Assembly: GCA_049303315.1 (NCBI GenBank)
Contig: JBAQMZ010000015.1
Coordinates: forward strand, 62,001-126,000
DNA: 64,000 nucleotides
Direction: 5' to 3'
Source of the DNA: Methanoperedens sp049303315
GTDB lineage: Archaea; Halobacteriota; Methanosarcinia; Methanosarcinales; Methanoperedenaceae
Shown: positions 1 to 8,211 of the stretch, piece after piece
How positions within the stretch are numbered: position 1 is the stretch's first letter
Layout: each line of letters starts with the position of its first letter
Notes under the pieces: model-generated
Databases searched by the model: none
Told to the model about the DNA's origin: nothing
The model's input: the letters and a program-made list of their open reading frames with translations, nothing else
Program-made: the position numbers and the translations under genes

Positions 1-920
1 TTGATGAATGCTTGGGTATAGCTGATGAACTATTAGAACTTGGCTGTAGGCAGATTACATTCATCGGTGGAGAGGTGTTCCTCTACAAAGGTTGGGAGAA
101 AATAGCTAGAAAACTTTCTGAAGGCGGTGCCTGGGTTAATATTATTACCAACGCTTTTTTAATGGAGGATGCTCAAATTGAGCAGATTAAATATGCACGA
201 CTAGTTAATTTGGGTATTTCTGTCGATGGCATGGAGGAAAATCACAATAGAATAAGGAATTCAAATAAATCATTTAAAAAAGTGCTTAAAGCCTTTGAGC
301 GGCTCCGTAAAGAAAATATACCAATTGCAGTTGTTACAAGCTTATTGGACTTCAATTTTGATGATCTTGAATCCATGTATGAGTTATTTGTGGAGAATGG
401 CGTATCAGTCTGGCAAATACAGATTGCAACAGCAATGGGTAATATGAAAAAGCATAAAAATTTTCTTCTGAATCCCTCAAAGATTCCTTCGGTTACTAGC
501 TTCATTAAAGACAAGCGCGATGAGCAACAGATTAGGCTTTATGCAGGTGATGACATAGGTTATTACGATGAAAATGAACTATACTTAAGGAACAGTCCAG
601 GAACCATTTCTGTATGGCAGGGATGCCAAGCTGGTTTGAGGGTGGTCGGTATAGACAGTGTAGGTAATGTTAAAGGTTGTGAGTCATTGTATGATGATAA
701 ATTTATTGAAGGTAATTTGCGTGAAGAATCCCTTAAAGAAATATGGTATAAAGAAGGTAACTTTTCTTATAATAGGCAATTTGATCCTAGCAGATTAGCA
801 GGTAAATGTGCAGGCTGTGATAAAGGACAGGTTTGCCGGGCCGGCTGTCATGGCTTATGTTATTTCACTACTGGTTCAATATTTGAAAACCCTTATTGTT
901 GTTATCCCAAAATGGAGTGA
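1..920 (+). CDS. Radical SAM/SPASM domain protein (5' end outside window)
   Basis: The frame is open from the first bases, so the true start and the radical SAM CxxxCxxC loop lie upstream of the window. What remains shows the TIM-barrel strands (TFIGGEVFLY, NIITNAFL, LGISVDG) and a C-terminal SPASM region with Cys in WQGCQAG, VKGCESL, GKCAGC, VCRAGC and YCCY, the usual ligand pattern for auxiliary Fe-S clusters. SPASM proteins usually modify peptides or mature enzymes; the substrate here cannot be told. The gene ends with TGA at 918-920 and is followed by about 150 bp in which I see nothing. Confidence 0.85.
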   Translation, partial: DECLGIADELLELGCRQITFIGGEVFLYKGWEKIARKLSEGGAWVNIITNAFLMEDAQIEQIKYARLVNLGISVDGMEENHNRIRNSNKSFKKVLKAFERLRKENIPIAVVTSLLDFNFDDLESMYELFVENGVSVWQIQIATAMGNMKKHKNFLLNPSKIPSVTSFIKDKRDEQQIRLYAGDDIGYYDENELYLRNSPGTISVWQGCQAGLRVVGIDSVGNVKGCESLYDDKFIEGNLREESLKEIWYKEGNFSYNRQFDPSRLAGKCAGCDKGQVCRAGCHGLCYFTTGSIFENPYCCYPKME

Positions 921-1074
921 ACCCCAAAAAGTGGATAGATAGTGGTAACGGTAATCCAGAATACCAGAACTGAGGTTTCAGTTTATTCGTATCATCTGTG
1001 TTCAGCTTTGTGGTTTTTACACTTTTTCATGCCAGACGAGAAGTGCGCAAATAAATCATAATAAAAATCAATCA

Positions 1075-1599
1075 TCACTGAACCATTTTCTGTGCATATC
1101 CGATAAGCCCGCCCGCATCCACTATGCCGCGCACGAAGTCGGGCAGCGGCGTTGCCTGGTAGGTCTGGCCCTTTGTGGTATTGGTGATTATCCCGGACTC
1201 AAAATCGACCTCTATGTGGTCTCCTTCCTCTATCTTATCTGTATCAGGGCACTCAAGAAGCGGAAGTCCGATGTTTATGGCGTTCCTGAAAAAGATGCGC
1301 GCAAAGGATTTTGCGATGATGCATTTCACCTTCGCTCCCCGAAGTGCCAGGGGCGCATGTTCGCGCGATGAGCCGCACCCGAAATTATAGCCTGCCACAA
1401 TGATATCCCCATCCTTTACCCCGCTTGCGAATTCAGGGCGCACACCCTCAAAAGCGTGTTTTGCAAGCTCCTCTTGCTTATTGATGGTGAGGTACTTGCC
1501 CGGGATGATTGCATCGGTGTCTATGTCATCCCCGAATTTCCAGACGTTTGCGGGGAGTTTCAGGTCGGTTTCGAGGTTGACTGTGAGTTTTTGCTTCAT
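1075..1599 (-). CDS. leuD: 3-isopropylmalate dehydratase-type small subunit
   Basis: A 174-residue swivel-domain subunit of the aconitase superfamily, which pairs with a large Fe-S subunit to isomerise 2-hydroxyacids. It shows DDIDTDAIIPGKYL, the GCGSSREHAPLAL active-site motif and SFARIFFRNAINIG. The specificity loop after PGK reads YLTIN, not the YLRT typical of methanogen homoaconitase, so isopropylmalate (leucine pathway) or a related substrate is favoured; the family is often misannotated. No large subunit is adjacent. The IS element begins 43 bp upstream of the start, and the undisturbed order would have placed this gene 37 bp behind the TFS gene. Confidence 0.85.
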   Translation of the reverse strand: MKQKLTVNLETDLKLPANVWKFGDDIDTDAIIPGKYLTINKQEELAKHAFEGVRPEFASGVKDGDIIVAGYNFGCGSSREHAPLALRGAKVKCIIAKSFARIFFRNAINIGLPLLECPDTDKIEEGDHIEVDFESGIITNTTKGQTYQATPLPDFVRGIVDAGGLIGYAQKMVQ

Positions 1600-1642
1600 G
1601 ACGGGCTGAATTGGCTGGAAGGGTAATAAGATTTATTCAATT

Positions 1643-1672
1643 ACCCAACTTTACCCCAAACTTCTGACAACA
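1643..1672 (+). repeat. Left terminal inverted repeat of the IS
   Basis: It begins ACCCAACTTT and ends TGACAACA. It pairs with 3214-3243 at 22 of 30 positions; the outer 5 and inner 8 bases are exact. Confidence 0.85.
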
Positions 1673-1744
1673 AAATCTAAAAAAAATATTTTTCCTAAAG
1701 CAGTAACCTATTTATTAGAATTTTGACCGAAACATATATATGCT

Positions 1745-1771
1745 TTGTTGTCATATAATACATGACAACAA
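1745..1771. promoter_or_regulatory. Palindrome over the transposase start codon
   Basis: A perfect 10-bp inverted repeat (TTGTTGTCAT, 7-nt spacer, ATGACAACAA) whose right arm contains the transposase ATG at 1762. Its core TGACAACA is the inner 8 bases of both terminal repeats, so a protein that binds the IS ends would also cover the translation start. This is a natural autorepression site; that role is inferred. Confidence 0.7.
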
Positions 1772-3234
1772 TGAGCTTTATAAAGAAGATCAAAAAGAAA
1801 GGGAAGACCTATGCAATCGAGGTAGAAGGATACAGGGACAAGGATGGAAAAGTAAAGCACAAATACCTGCGATATTTGGGGACGGTGGATGAGAGCGGGA
1901 AAGTAATGTCATCTAAAAAATCGATAACTGTAGATAGAGTGTTACGTTTTGGCTTGCCAGCCATTGTTTCCAGGGCAATAGAACAGTTAAAACTCAATGA
2001 TATGCTTGAAAAATACAAAGAAGATATTGACACGATCCTGTTAATGCATTTATGTGCACCTTCAAGCATTTCAAAAATGGAGCCTCGCATCAAAAACATA
2101 GATCCAGATTTTATAAAAGCTGAAATACCTTTCAACAGGAAAAGAATTGATGCAGCATTCGATTTCTTAGAGGAGAATAAAGAAGTTATAGAACAAAGTG
2201 TTTATGAAAATCTCAAAGAAAAGTACAGCGATGAGACACTATTCTATGATATCACAAGCATTGCCCTTAACGGTTATCGCTCAACTCTTGCGAAAATAGG
2301 TTATCCTGAATTTTCACCTCAGATAAATATAGGGTTATGCATTGAAGGAAAATACGGCTTTCCTATATTTCACGAGATTTTTTCAGGGAATTTCCCGCAG
2401 AAAAAAACGCTTTTGCAGATAGCAGAGAAGCTCAAAGTATTTGGAAGAACAGGTGCAGTGCTTGTATTTGATGCCGGAATTGCAGACATTAAAACAATAG
2501 CTGAGGTAGAAGACATGGGCTTCGGTGTGATCTCAAGAATGCCGATGCATGAGGGTTTGAAGAAACTTGCACTGGAAAATATATCAACATCAGTCAAAGA
2601 CATTGTCAAGCTTTCAGGCTCAAAGGTATATGCCAAGGAAATTCAAAAAGAGAAGGGGAAGCTTCTTATTTGTTTCAATGAAAAGTTGAAAGTTTCTATA
2701 AAAGAGCATCGCTATGATGAAGTAATAGAAGCTATTGAAAAAAAGAAAAAGGGGAAACCGATCAAGGACGGTCTTAAGAAATATATTTTAAAAATTGGAA
2801 AAGAATGGAAAATCGATTACGAGACACTTGAAGAGGCTGAGAAATATGATGGAATTTATGTAATATATTGCTCCGATATTTCAATGCCAAAAGAAAAGGC
2901 AGTAAAAGCGTATTTTGAGAGAGACAGGATTGAAAAGGGCTTTCAAACATTGAAAACCGTTCTCAATGTAAAGCCATTGAGATTTCAGTTGGATAAAAGA
3001 ATAAGGGCTTTCGTAATGCTTTGTCATCTTGCGTATCTTGTTGCAACATATATCGAAGCGGAAATTAAGGAAAAAGAACTGAAATATAGTTTTGATAAGA
3101 TCAAAGAGCTACTGGAGAATGTCTACACCGTTAACATTCATCATGGAGATAAACTGTTAAAAAGAACGAGTTCTGTGACTGAAGAGCAGAAAAAAATTAT
3201 GGAAGTTTTTGGCTGTTGTCATAACCAAGGGTGA
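1762..3234 (+). CDS. IS1634-family DDE transposase
   Basis: A 490-residue transposase that catalyses excision and insertion of the surrounding element. Visible landmarks are the N-terminal DNA-binding part with KHKYLRYLG, the first catalytic Asp in LFYDITSIAL, the second Asp in LVFDAGIAD, and the C-terminal signature YFERDRIEKGFQTLK with the catalytic Glu, followed by RIRAFVMLCHLAYL. The frame is intact and full length for the family. The stop lies inside the right terminal repeat. The start overlaps the palindrome described separately, which implies self-regulation. Confidence 0.92.
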   Translation: MTTMSFIKKIKKKGKTYAIEVEGYRDKDGKVKHKYLRYLGTVDESGKVMSSKKSITVDRVLRFGLPAIVSRAIEQLKLNDMLEKYKEDIDTILLMHLCAPSSISKMEPRIKNIDPDFIKAEIPFNRKRIDAAFDFLEENKEVIEQSVYENLKEKYSDETLFYDITSIALNGYRSTLAKIGYPEFSPQINIGLCIEGKYGFPIFHEIFSGNFPQKKTLLQIAEKLKVFGRTGAVLVFDAGIADIKTIAEVEDMGFGVISRMPMHEGLKKLALENISTSVKDIVKLSGSKVYAKEIQKEKGKLLICFNEKLKVSIKEHRYDEVIEAIEKKKKGKPIKDGLKKYILKIGKEWKIDYETLEEAEKYDGIYVIYCSDISMPKEKAVKAYFERDRIEKGFQTLKTVLNVKPLRFQLDKRIRAFVMLCHLAYLVATYIEAEIKEKELKYSFDKIKELLENVYTVNIHHGDKLLKRTSSVTEEQKKIMEVFGCCHNQG

Positions 3235-3243
3235 AAGATGGGT
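3214..3243 (-). repeat. Right terminal inverted repeat of the IS
   Basis: Reverse complement partner of 1643-1672. It contains the transposase stop codon, and its last base supplies the first base of the neighbouring TFS stop codon on the other strand. Confidence 0.85.
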
Positions 3244-3545
3244 CAATTATACTCTCTCCACGTCTTCCCGCATTTCGTGCACCTGAAAAACCTTACCTCG
3301 CTCTCATCAGCAGACCGAAGTTGCCTGAGCCACCAGTAAGCAGTATCGTTACCGCATTCTTCGCATTTAGCTCTGGTCGTGGGCATCCCCATCTCGCGCC
3401 CCTCAAGGACAGTTACCTCGCGCTCATCCCGTTCGGTCTTTGAGACAAAACCTCCTTTAATCTCTTTTTCGAACCCGCATTTCCTGCATTTATAGACCTT
3501 TTTAGCGGGCATCATCATGCTTTTACATTTCGGACAAAATTCCAT
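3243..3545 (-). CDS. tfs: Transcription factor S (TFIIS/RPB9-like)
   Basis: Archaeal transcript-cleavage factor that rescues backtracked RNA polymerase. Two zinc ribbons are present: CPKC...CRKC at the N-terminus and CEEC...CTKC at the C-terminus. The acidic hairpin that enters the polymerase active site is present as RSADES. I chose the ATG giving MEFCPKC; an ATG three codons upstream is possible. The start overlaps the end of the Nudix gene. The protein ends normally (KTWREYN), although the IS lies exactly at the stop codon: the last IS base plus two bases of the target duplication rebuild TGA. Confidence 0.9.
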   Translation of the reverse strand: MEFCPKCKSMMMPAKKVYKCRKCGFEKEIKGGFVSKTERDEREVTVLEGREMGMPTTRAKCEECGNDTAYWWLRQLRSADESEVRFFRCTKCGKTWREYN

Positions 3546-3948
3546 TGATATCACTCCTGGCGTTTTCTATGATTTTATTATGGTCAAATGCAAGTTCGGG
3601 TATTTCATTCAAACCGAAAAGCCCTATATCCTTAGCATCCGAACCTGCTTTAAGTTTTCCCCTCCCTTTCGCAAGATAACATACAGAAACAGTATGCCCT
3701 CTCGGGTCGCGCAAGGGGTCAGAATACACGTCGAGGAGCTTGATTATTTCTATATCAAGTCCCGTCTCTTCCTTTGCCTCGCGGACAACCGCCTCCTCAA
3801 CCGTCTCCCCAACTTCAACGAACCCGCCGGGGAGCGCGAAATGGTTCTTAAACGGCGGGTTCCTGCGCCTGATAAGAACAAGTTTTCCCTCAAATATTAT
3901 AAGCGCGTCCACTGTCAGAAGAGGCGTTACGGGTTTCATTTGTCTCAT
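3523..3948 (-). CDS. Nudix hydrolase (ADP-ribose pyrophosphatase-like)
   Basis: A 141-residue Nudix enzyme that hydrolyses a nucleoside diphosphate linked to another group. The Nudix box is complete: GGFVEVGETVEEAVVREA followed by KEETGL, with the REAKEE metal-binding glutamates. The upstream part VDALIIFEGKLVLIRRRNPP is typical of the ADP-ribose branch, but substrate cannot be fixed. The start overlaps the stop of the DRG GTPase gene by 4 bp and the stop overlaps the TFS start, so the three genes look translationally coupled. Confidence 0.88.
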   Translation of the reverse strand: MRQMKPVTPLLTVDALIIFEGKLVLIRRRNPPFKNHFALPGGFVEVGETVEEAVVREAKEETGLDIEIIKLLDVYSDPLRDPRGHTVSVCYLAKGRGKLKAGSDAKDIGLFGLNEIPELAFDHNKIIENARSDINGILSEM

Positions 3949-5036
3949 TTCCTCAGTACTATGGTCAGGATATCATTATCATACATCATATGGTCAAGAC
4001 CGGCGCGCTGCCCCTCATGCTTTGCGGAATCGCCCCATATTTGCGCATACCTGAACCGCTTTTTGAAATCGCGGTGAAGCTTGTCGCATACATCGCCGAT
4101 GGTGAAGCCTTCCCTCACTATCAGTGGTTCATCCATGTCGGCGGGCTTGCCCTGGGGTTTCAGGTAAATCCTGATAAACCCCAGTTTTTCATATAATTTT
4201 TCTTTAAGCTCTTCGATATGCACCTTTTTATCAGCAGAAACCAGGACAGCATCCGGGAATTTCTCTTTGCATTTCCTGAGGGTATATTCGTCCGCAAGGT
4301 CGATTTTATTGATAACCACGATAGCTGGAATATATTTCCTGTTGCCAAGGACAACATCTATCAACTGGTCGATGGTGATATTCTCGCGTATCAATATGTT
4401 GGCGTTGTGGATTCTGTACTCGCCCAGGATAGCTTTTATGGTGTCCTCGTCAAGGCCAAGTTCAACAGTACTGCTTATAATAACTCCGCCTCTTGCTTTT
4501 TTCTTTATCGTGACATCCGGCGGTCTTGAATTGACGCGGATACCCGCTTCATTTAATTCCTGGACGAGAACATCATAATGGACGAGCTGGAAAACATCGA
4601 GCAATATCACAGCAAGGTCAGCGTTCCGTATTACAGCGATGACCTCTTTGCCGCGGCCCCTGCCTGAGGCAGCCCCCCGTACAAGTCCCGGCAAATCCAG
4701 TATCTGGATGGTGGCCCCCTTGTATTCCATTGACCCGGGCACCACGTCCAGTGTGGTAAACTCATAGGCCGCAACCGCTGATTCTGTACCGGCGAGGCTG
4801 TTCAGGAGCGTACTTTTGCCTACTGAGGGGAACCCAACGAGCACAACAGAAGCATCGCCCGATTTCTTTACCGAGAATCCTTCCCCCCCTGTTTTTGATG
4901 ATGCCCTCTTCTGCACTTCATCCCGAAGACGCGCAATCTTTGATTTAAGGCGGCCGAGGTGACCTTCAGTAGCCTTATTATATTTAGTTTTGGATATTTC
5001 TTCCTCAATCGCCTTTATTTCTTCTTCAAGTGCCAT
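3945..5036 (-). CDS. DRG/Obg-family GTPase with TGS domain
   Basis: A 363-residue archaeal DRG-type GTPase, a ribosome-associated translation factor. It has an N-terminal helical segment (residues 1-60), the P-loop GFPSVGKST, switch II DLPGLVRGAASGRGRG, the NKID base-recognition motif, SADKK, and a C-terminal TGS domain (about 290-363, LIVREGFTIGDVCDKLH). The length is normal for the family. It is the first gene of a DRG-Nudix-TFS operon that, before the IS arrived, probably continued into the leuD-type gene. Confidence 0.92.
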   Translation of the reverse strand: MALEEEIKAIEEEISKTKYNKATEGHLGRLKSKIARLRDEVQKRASSKTGGEGFSVKKSGDASVVLVGFPSVGKSTLLNSLAGTESAVAAYEFTTLDVVPGSMEYKGATIQILDLPGLVRGAASGRGRGKEVIAVIRNADLAVILLDVFQLVHYDVLVQELNEAGIRVNSRPPDVTIKKKARGGVIISSTVELGLDEDTIKAILGEYRIHNANILIRENITIDQLIDVVLGNRKYIPAIVVINKIDLADEYTLRKCKEKFPDAVLVSADKKVHIEELKEKLYEKLGFIRIYLKPQGKPADMDEPLIVREGFTIGDVCDKLHRDFKKRFRYAQIWGDSAKHEGQRAGLDHMMYDNDILTIVLRK

Positions 5037-5098
5037 CGGCTCTAATAGCTGTAATCAAGGCAAAAAGGATTTGGGTGATAAAGTCCTTTTGGAACCGG

Positions 5099-6373
5099 AT
5101 GAAGGCATTATTCGGTTTCCTGGAATCAAGGACAGATATTGCAATAAAGACGCTCGATGAACTTGTGCGCATTCAAACGCATGTCCCGCCGGGTGAGAAC
5201 TACGGGAAAGTCATGGAACTGGCTGCCCGCAGGCTCAGGGAGCTGGATTTTGAGGTTGAGATTATCCGCATGCCCCGCGAATTATTCGAGAAGAAAAATC
5301 CCCGCCTTTCGCATCTTGCGGCAGAGCGGGTGAATTTATCAGCTAAATTAAATGTGGGCGCTCCAGAAACCCTTTTAATCAATACGCATCTTGATGTCGT
5401 CCCGGCGAGCGCAAGCTGGAGTGTGCCGCCGTTTGCGGTCACCGTGAGGGACAGCCGCATATTCGGGCGCGGGGTGGCAGACTCAAAAGGAGGTGTCAGC
5501 GCGCTACTAACCGTGCTTTCAGCCATGAAGGAACTTGGCATCAAACCCGGATACAACCTGAATATCGCCCTGACCACGGATGAGGAAATGGGGCCCTATT
5601 CCGGTCTCTGTTATCTTTCCGACCTTGGAAAACTTTCTGCGGATTATTTCCTGAGCATGGACGGGGACAGCGACGATATCACCATCGCCTCGAATGGGAA
5701 CGTGGACTGGCAGATAGATGTATTCGGGAAATCATACCACAGCGGCAGCAGTTTTCTGGGCGTGAATGCGATAGAGAAATCCGTTCCTGTCATGAATGAG
5801 TTATTGGAACTCAAGGCAAAGGTTGAGATACGACGCTCAAACGTGCCTGCCAGTATTGCAATCAGCCGCAAAACCGGCATTGATACTTTGATGCCGGTTC
5901 TCAATATCACAATAATAAATGCAGGTGTTAAACAGAATATCGTGCCTGACAGGTGCACGATGAAAGGCGACCGCCGCTATATCCCTGAGGAGAAATTTGA
6001 GGATGTTTGCAAAGAGATGAACGCCGCTCTTTCACGCGTGAGGGAAAAACACCCGGATATTGATTTTAAGTTAAGCTGCGATGACATCTATGCGCCAATG
6101 CTCACAGATATGAACCATCCATGGGTTAAAGAAGTAAAGCGGGTGGCAGGCGAAGTTGCGGGACGGGATGTCAGGCTTGCGGGGGCGCAGGGAAGCCTTG
6201 ACGTTGCTTATGCGGTCAAGGTGACGGGACTCCCTGCCTGCTGTTTCGGGATAGGAAGGAGGACAGAGAGCAATGCGCATGCGGATGATGAGAATATCCG
6301 TGTGGAAGACCTTGTGATGTACATGAAATTCCTTGCAAAATTGCTGCTTGATAATGAAAGGTTTCATAAATAA
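5099..6373 (+). CDS. M20-family metallopeptidase (ArgE/DapE/carboxypeptidase-like)
   Basis: A zinc-dependent amidohydrolase or peptidase of about 424 residues. Metal and catalytic motifs are in order: NTHLDVVPA, GRGVADSKGG, TTDEEMG, SMDGDSDD and the final AHADDENI His. The start chosen is ATG at 5099 (MKALFGFLES); the frame extends upstream, but there it runs into the divergent DRG gene start and has poor sequence. The family includes acetylornithine and succinyl-diaminopimelate deacylases, and the sequence does not show which applies. Confidence 0.88.
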   Translation: MKALFGFLESRTDIAIKTLDELVRIQTHVPPGENYGKVMELAARRLRELDFEVEIIRMPRELFEKKNPRLSHLAAERVNLSAKLNVGAPETLLINTHLDVVPASASWSVPPFAVTVRDSRIFGRGVADSKGGVSALLTVLSAMKELGIKPGYNLNIALTTDEEMGPYSGLCYLSDLGKLSADYFLSMDGDSDDITIASNGNVDWQIDVFGKSYHSGSSFLGVNAIEKSVPVMNELLELKAKVEIRRSNVPASIAISRKTGIDTLMPVLNITIINAGVKQNIVPDRCTMKGDRRYIPEEKFEDVCKEMNAALSRVREKHPDIDFKLSCDDIYAPMLTDMNHPWVKEVKRVAGEVAGRDVRLAGAQGSLDVAYAVKVTGLPACCFGIGRRTESNAHADDENIRVEDLVMYMKFLAKLLLDNERFHK

Positions 6374-6395
6374 GAAAAAGTGTGTAGAGGCCGAT

Positions 6396-7154
6396 ATGAA
6401 TAATTTCATGAAGAAATGGGGATTGACATTAAACGTACTGGTCATTGTTTTCGTATTACTGGTCATAAAATGGCTAATCGACGTGTATAACCTCAATACG
6501 GCTACGGCAAGCCCACTCATAACCGCGCTCGTAGGCGGCGTGATTTTCACCATAGCCATTATATTTACGGGCACGCTTGCGGATTACAAGGAAAGCGAGA
6601 AAATACCGGGCGAACTGGCTGCATCCATCAAGGCTCTTTACAACGACAGCAAAGTACTTCCGATTAATGACGATATCACCTCAGGCATGCGTACACATAT
6701 CAGGGAACTCCTGCATGCCATAAATTCAAATTTCAGGAAAAACAACTGGGATTTAAATGAAATAAACTCAGCTATGGAGGCTATCAATAACGATATCGCT
6801 CAGCTTTCAGCAAAAGGTCTTGCTCCTCCCCTGATAGTGAAACTGCGGGCTGAGTTGATAAACATCGATAAGATCTCAAATCGTGTAAAGACCATTGCTG
6901 AGACCTCATTCATTCCGGCAGCATACGGTATTGCAGAACTGGCTGTCGTGGCTGTTTTACTGGTGCTGTTGTTTGTAAAAACAGAGCCGTATTATGAAGG
7001 GCTTGCCCTGCTAGGCGCGACCTCGTCCCTCCTCATCGGCCTGATAATGCTCATAAAAGATATGGATAATCCCTTTGAAGTTGGTAAAAAAACCTACGCT
7101 GATGTTGACATGAGCCTACTCTTTAATCTTGAGGATTATTTGAAGAATAAGTAA
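6396..7154 (+). CDS. Four-helix membrane protein, bestrophin-like (DUF4239 type)
   Basis: About 252 residues starting at ATG 6396 (MNNFMKKWG, preceded by GAGG). Hydrophobic helices are near residues 8-28, 42-62, 195-220 and 226-246, with a soluble helical stretch between the two pairs. The end motif DMDNPFEVG after the last helix resembles the bestrophin-like DUF4239 group. Function is unknown; these proteins are suspected anion channels or sensors. It follows the peptidase gene by 22 bp and is probably cotranscribed with it. Confidence 0.65.
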   Translation: MNNFMKKWGLTLNVLVIVFVLLVIKWLIDVYNLNTATASPLITALVGGVIFTIAIIFTGTLADYKESEKIPGELAASIKALYNDSKVLPINDDITSGMRTHIRELLHAINSNFRKNNWDLNEINSAMEAINNDIAQLSAKGLAPPLIVKLRAELINIDKISNRVKTIAETSFIPAAYGIAELAVVAVLLVLLFVKTEPYYEGLALLGATSSLLIGLIMLIKDMDNPFEVGKKTYADVDMSLLFNLEDYLKNK

Positions 7155-7217
7155 GTGCTCTGGCGGGACAACCGAAAACCATAATGGCGGATTTAATAAT
7201 CATATCTGAGAAAAGTG

Positions 7218-8207
7218 TTAGCTTTGCTTCCTTATGATTATCTCCCAATCCGTTTTATTTTGCTGCTTTACGCTCAATACCTCATGCCCGTCGGCTTCCA
7301 TCCCTCTCGGAACCTCGGTTACTGCCGTCGGGTCATCCACGATTACCTTGAGGATTTTCCCTTTCGCAAGCGTATGCAGCGCCTGTTTTGCATAAACAAA
7401 ATTATAGGGGCACACATTTCCTTTGAGATTTATCTCCTGGTCCACTTTCACGTCAGCAAGGAAAGTCCCGTTAATATAAGCCCGCGTCCTCTCCTCCTTT
7501 GGATTTTCCAACACCTCGTTCGCAGGACCGTGTTCCACAAGCTCGCCGAGGTATAGATGGATTACGTAGTCGGCAAGCCTCATTGCCTGGTGGATGTTGT
7601 GAGTAACTATTACGATGGTGTAATCATTCTTCAGTTTCAGGAGCTGCTGCTCGATATGCTGCGACGAGACCGGGTCTAAAGCCGACGTGGGCTCATCGCA
7701 CAGGATAATTTCGGGCTCGACAGCCAGCCCTCTTGCAAGGCAGAGCCTCTGCTGCTGCCCGATGGAGAGTTTTGACGCAGGTGATTTTAACCTGTCCCTG
7801 ACCTCGTCCCACAGCCCTCCGATTTTCAGGTATTTCTCAACTATTTCGTCCAGTTTCTTTTTGTCTTTAATGCCATGTAGCCGTGGTCCGTAAGCGACAT
7901 TATCGTATATCGACATGGGGAGAGGGTTTGGCTTCTGTGGAAGCAAACCCATCCTGCGCCTCACGTCAGTAATTTCAACGCTGCCGTCCAGCACATTAAT
8001 ATTATCCACAATTATTTTACCTGTAGCTCTTGCCCCGTCTGTCAGATCGATAAGCCGGTTAAAGCATTTAAGCAAAGTACTCTTACCGCACCCCGAGGGC
8101 CCTATGATGGCTGTTATCTGTTTTTCCGGTATTTCAACTGTTATATCCCGAAGTGCCTGGTGGTCACCGTAGAATGCGCTTAAGTTCCGGATACTTATGT
8201 GGCTCAT
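7218..8207 (-). CDS. pstB: Phosphate ABC transporter ATPase PstB fused to a TusA-like domain
   Basis: Residues 1 to about 250 are a standard PstB: Walker A GPSGCGKSTLLKCFNR, Q-loop GLLPQKPNPLPMSIYDN, signature LSIGQQQRLC, Walker B IILCDEPTSALD and the His switch VTHN. It powers phosphate import through PstCA. Unusually, the protein continues for about 70 more residues with a TusA/SirA fold pattern: Cys266 in NVCPYNF, then AKQAL..L..G..LKVIVDDP and GHEVLSV. TusA domains carry persulfide sulfur on that Cys. The fusion is in frame and is the last gene of the operon; its role is unknown. Confidence 0.92.
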   Translation of the reverse strand: MSHISIRNLSAFYGDHQALRDITVEIPEKQITAIIGPSGCGKSTLLKCFNRLIDLTDGARATGKIIVDNINVLDGSVEITDVRRRMGLLPQKPNPLPMSIYDNVAYGPRLHGIKDKKKLDEIVEKYLKIGGLWDEVRDRLKSPASKLSIGQQQRLCLARGLAVEPEIILCDEPTSALDPVSSQHIEQQLLKLKNDYTIVIVTHNIHQAMRLADYVIHLYLGELVEHGPANEVLENPKEERTRAYINGTFLADVKVDQEINLKGNVCPYNFVYAKQALHTLAKGKILKVIVDDPTAVTEVPRGMEADGHEVLSVKQQNKTDWEIIIRKQS

Positions 8208-8211
8208 ATAA

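Larger units (their letters stand above)
1643..3243 (+). mobile_element. Complete IS1634-family insertion sequence
   Basis: The element is 1601 bp, with one transposase gene, imperfect terminal inverted repeats (1643-1672 and 3214-3243, 22 of 30 positions matching, outer end ACCCA, inner end TGACAACA) and a 5-bp direct repeat CAATT on both sides (1638-1642 and 3244-3248). The intact frame, repeats and target duplication suggest a recent and possibly still active insertion. It sits exactly between the TFS and leuD-type genes. Confidence 0.9.

Noticed and set aside
3517..4077. Plus-strand frame of 186 codons over the Nudix and TFS genes
   Set aside because: Antisense shadow of two well-supported genes, with no recognisable motif.
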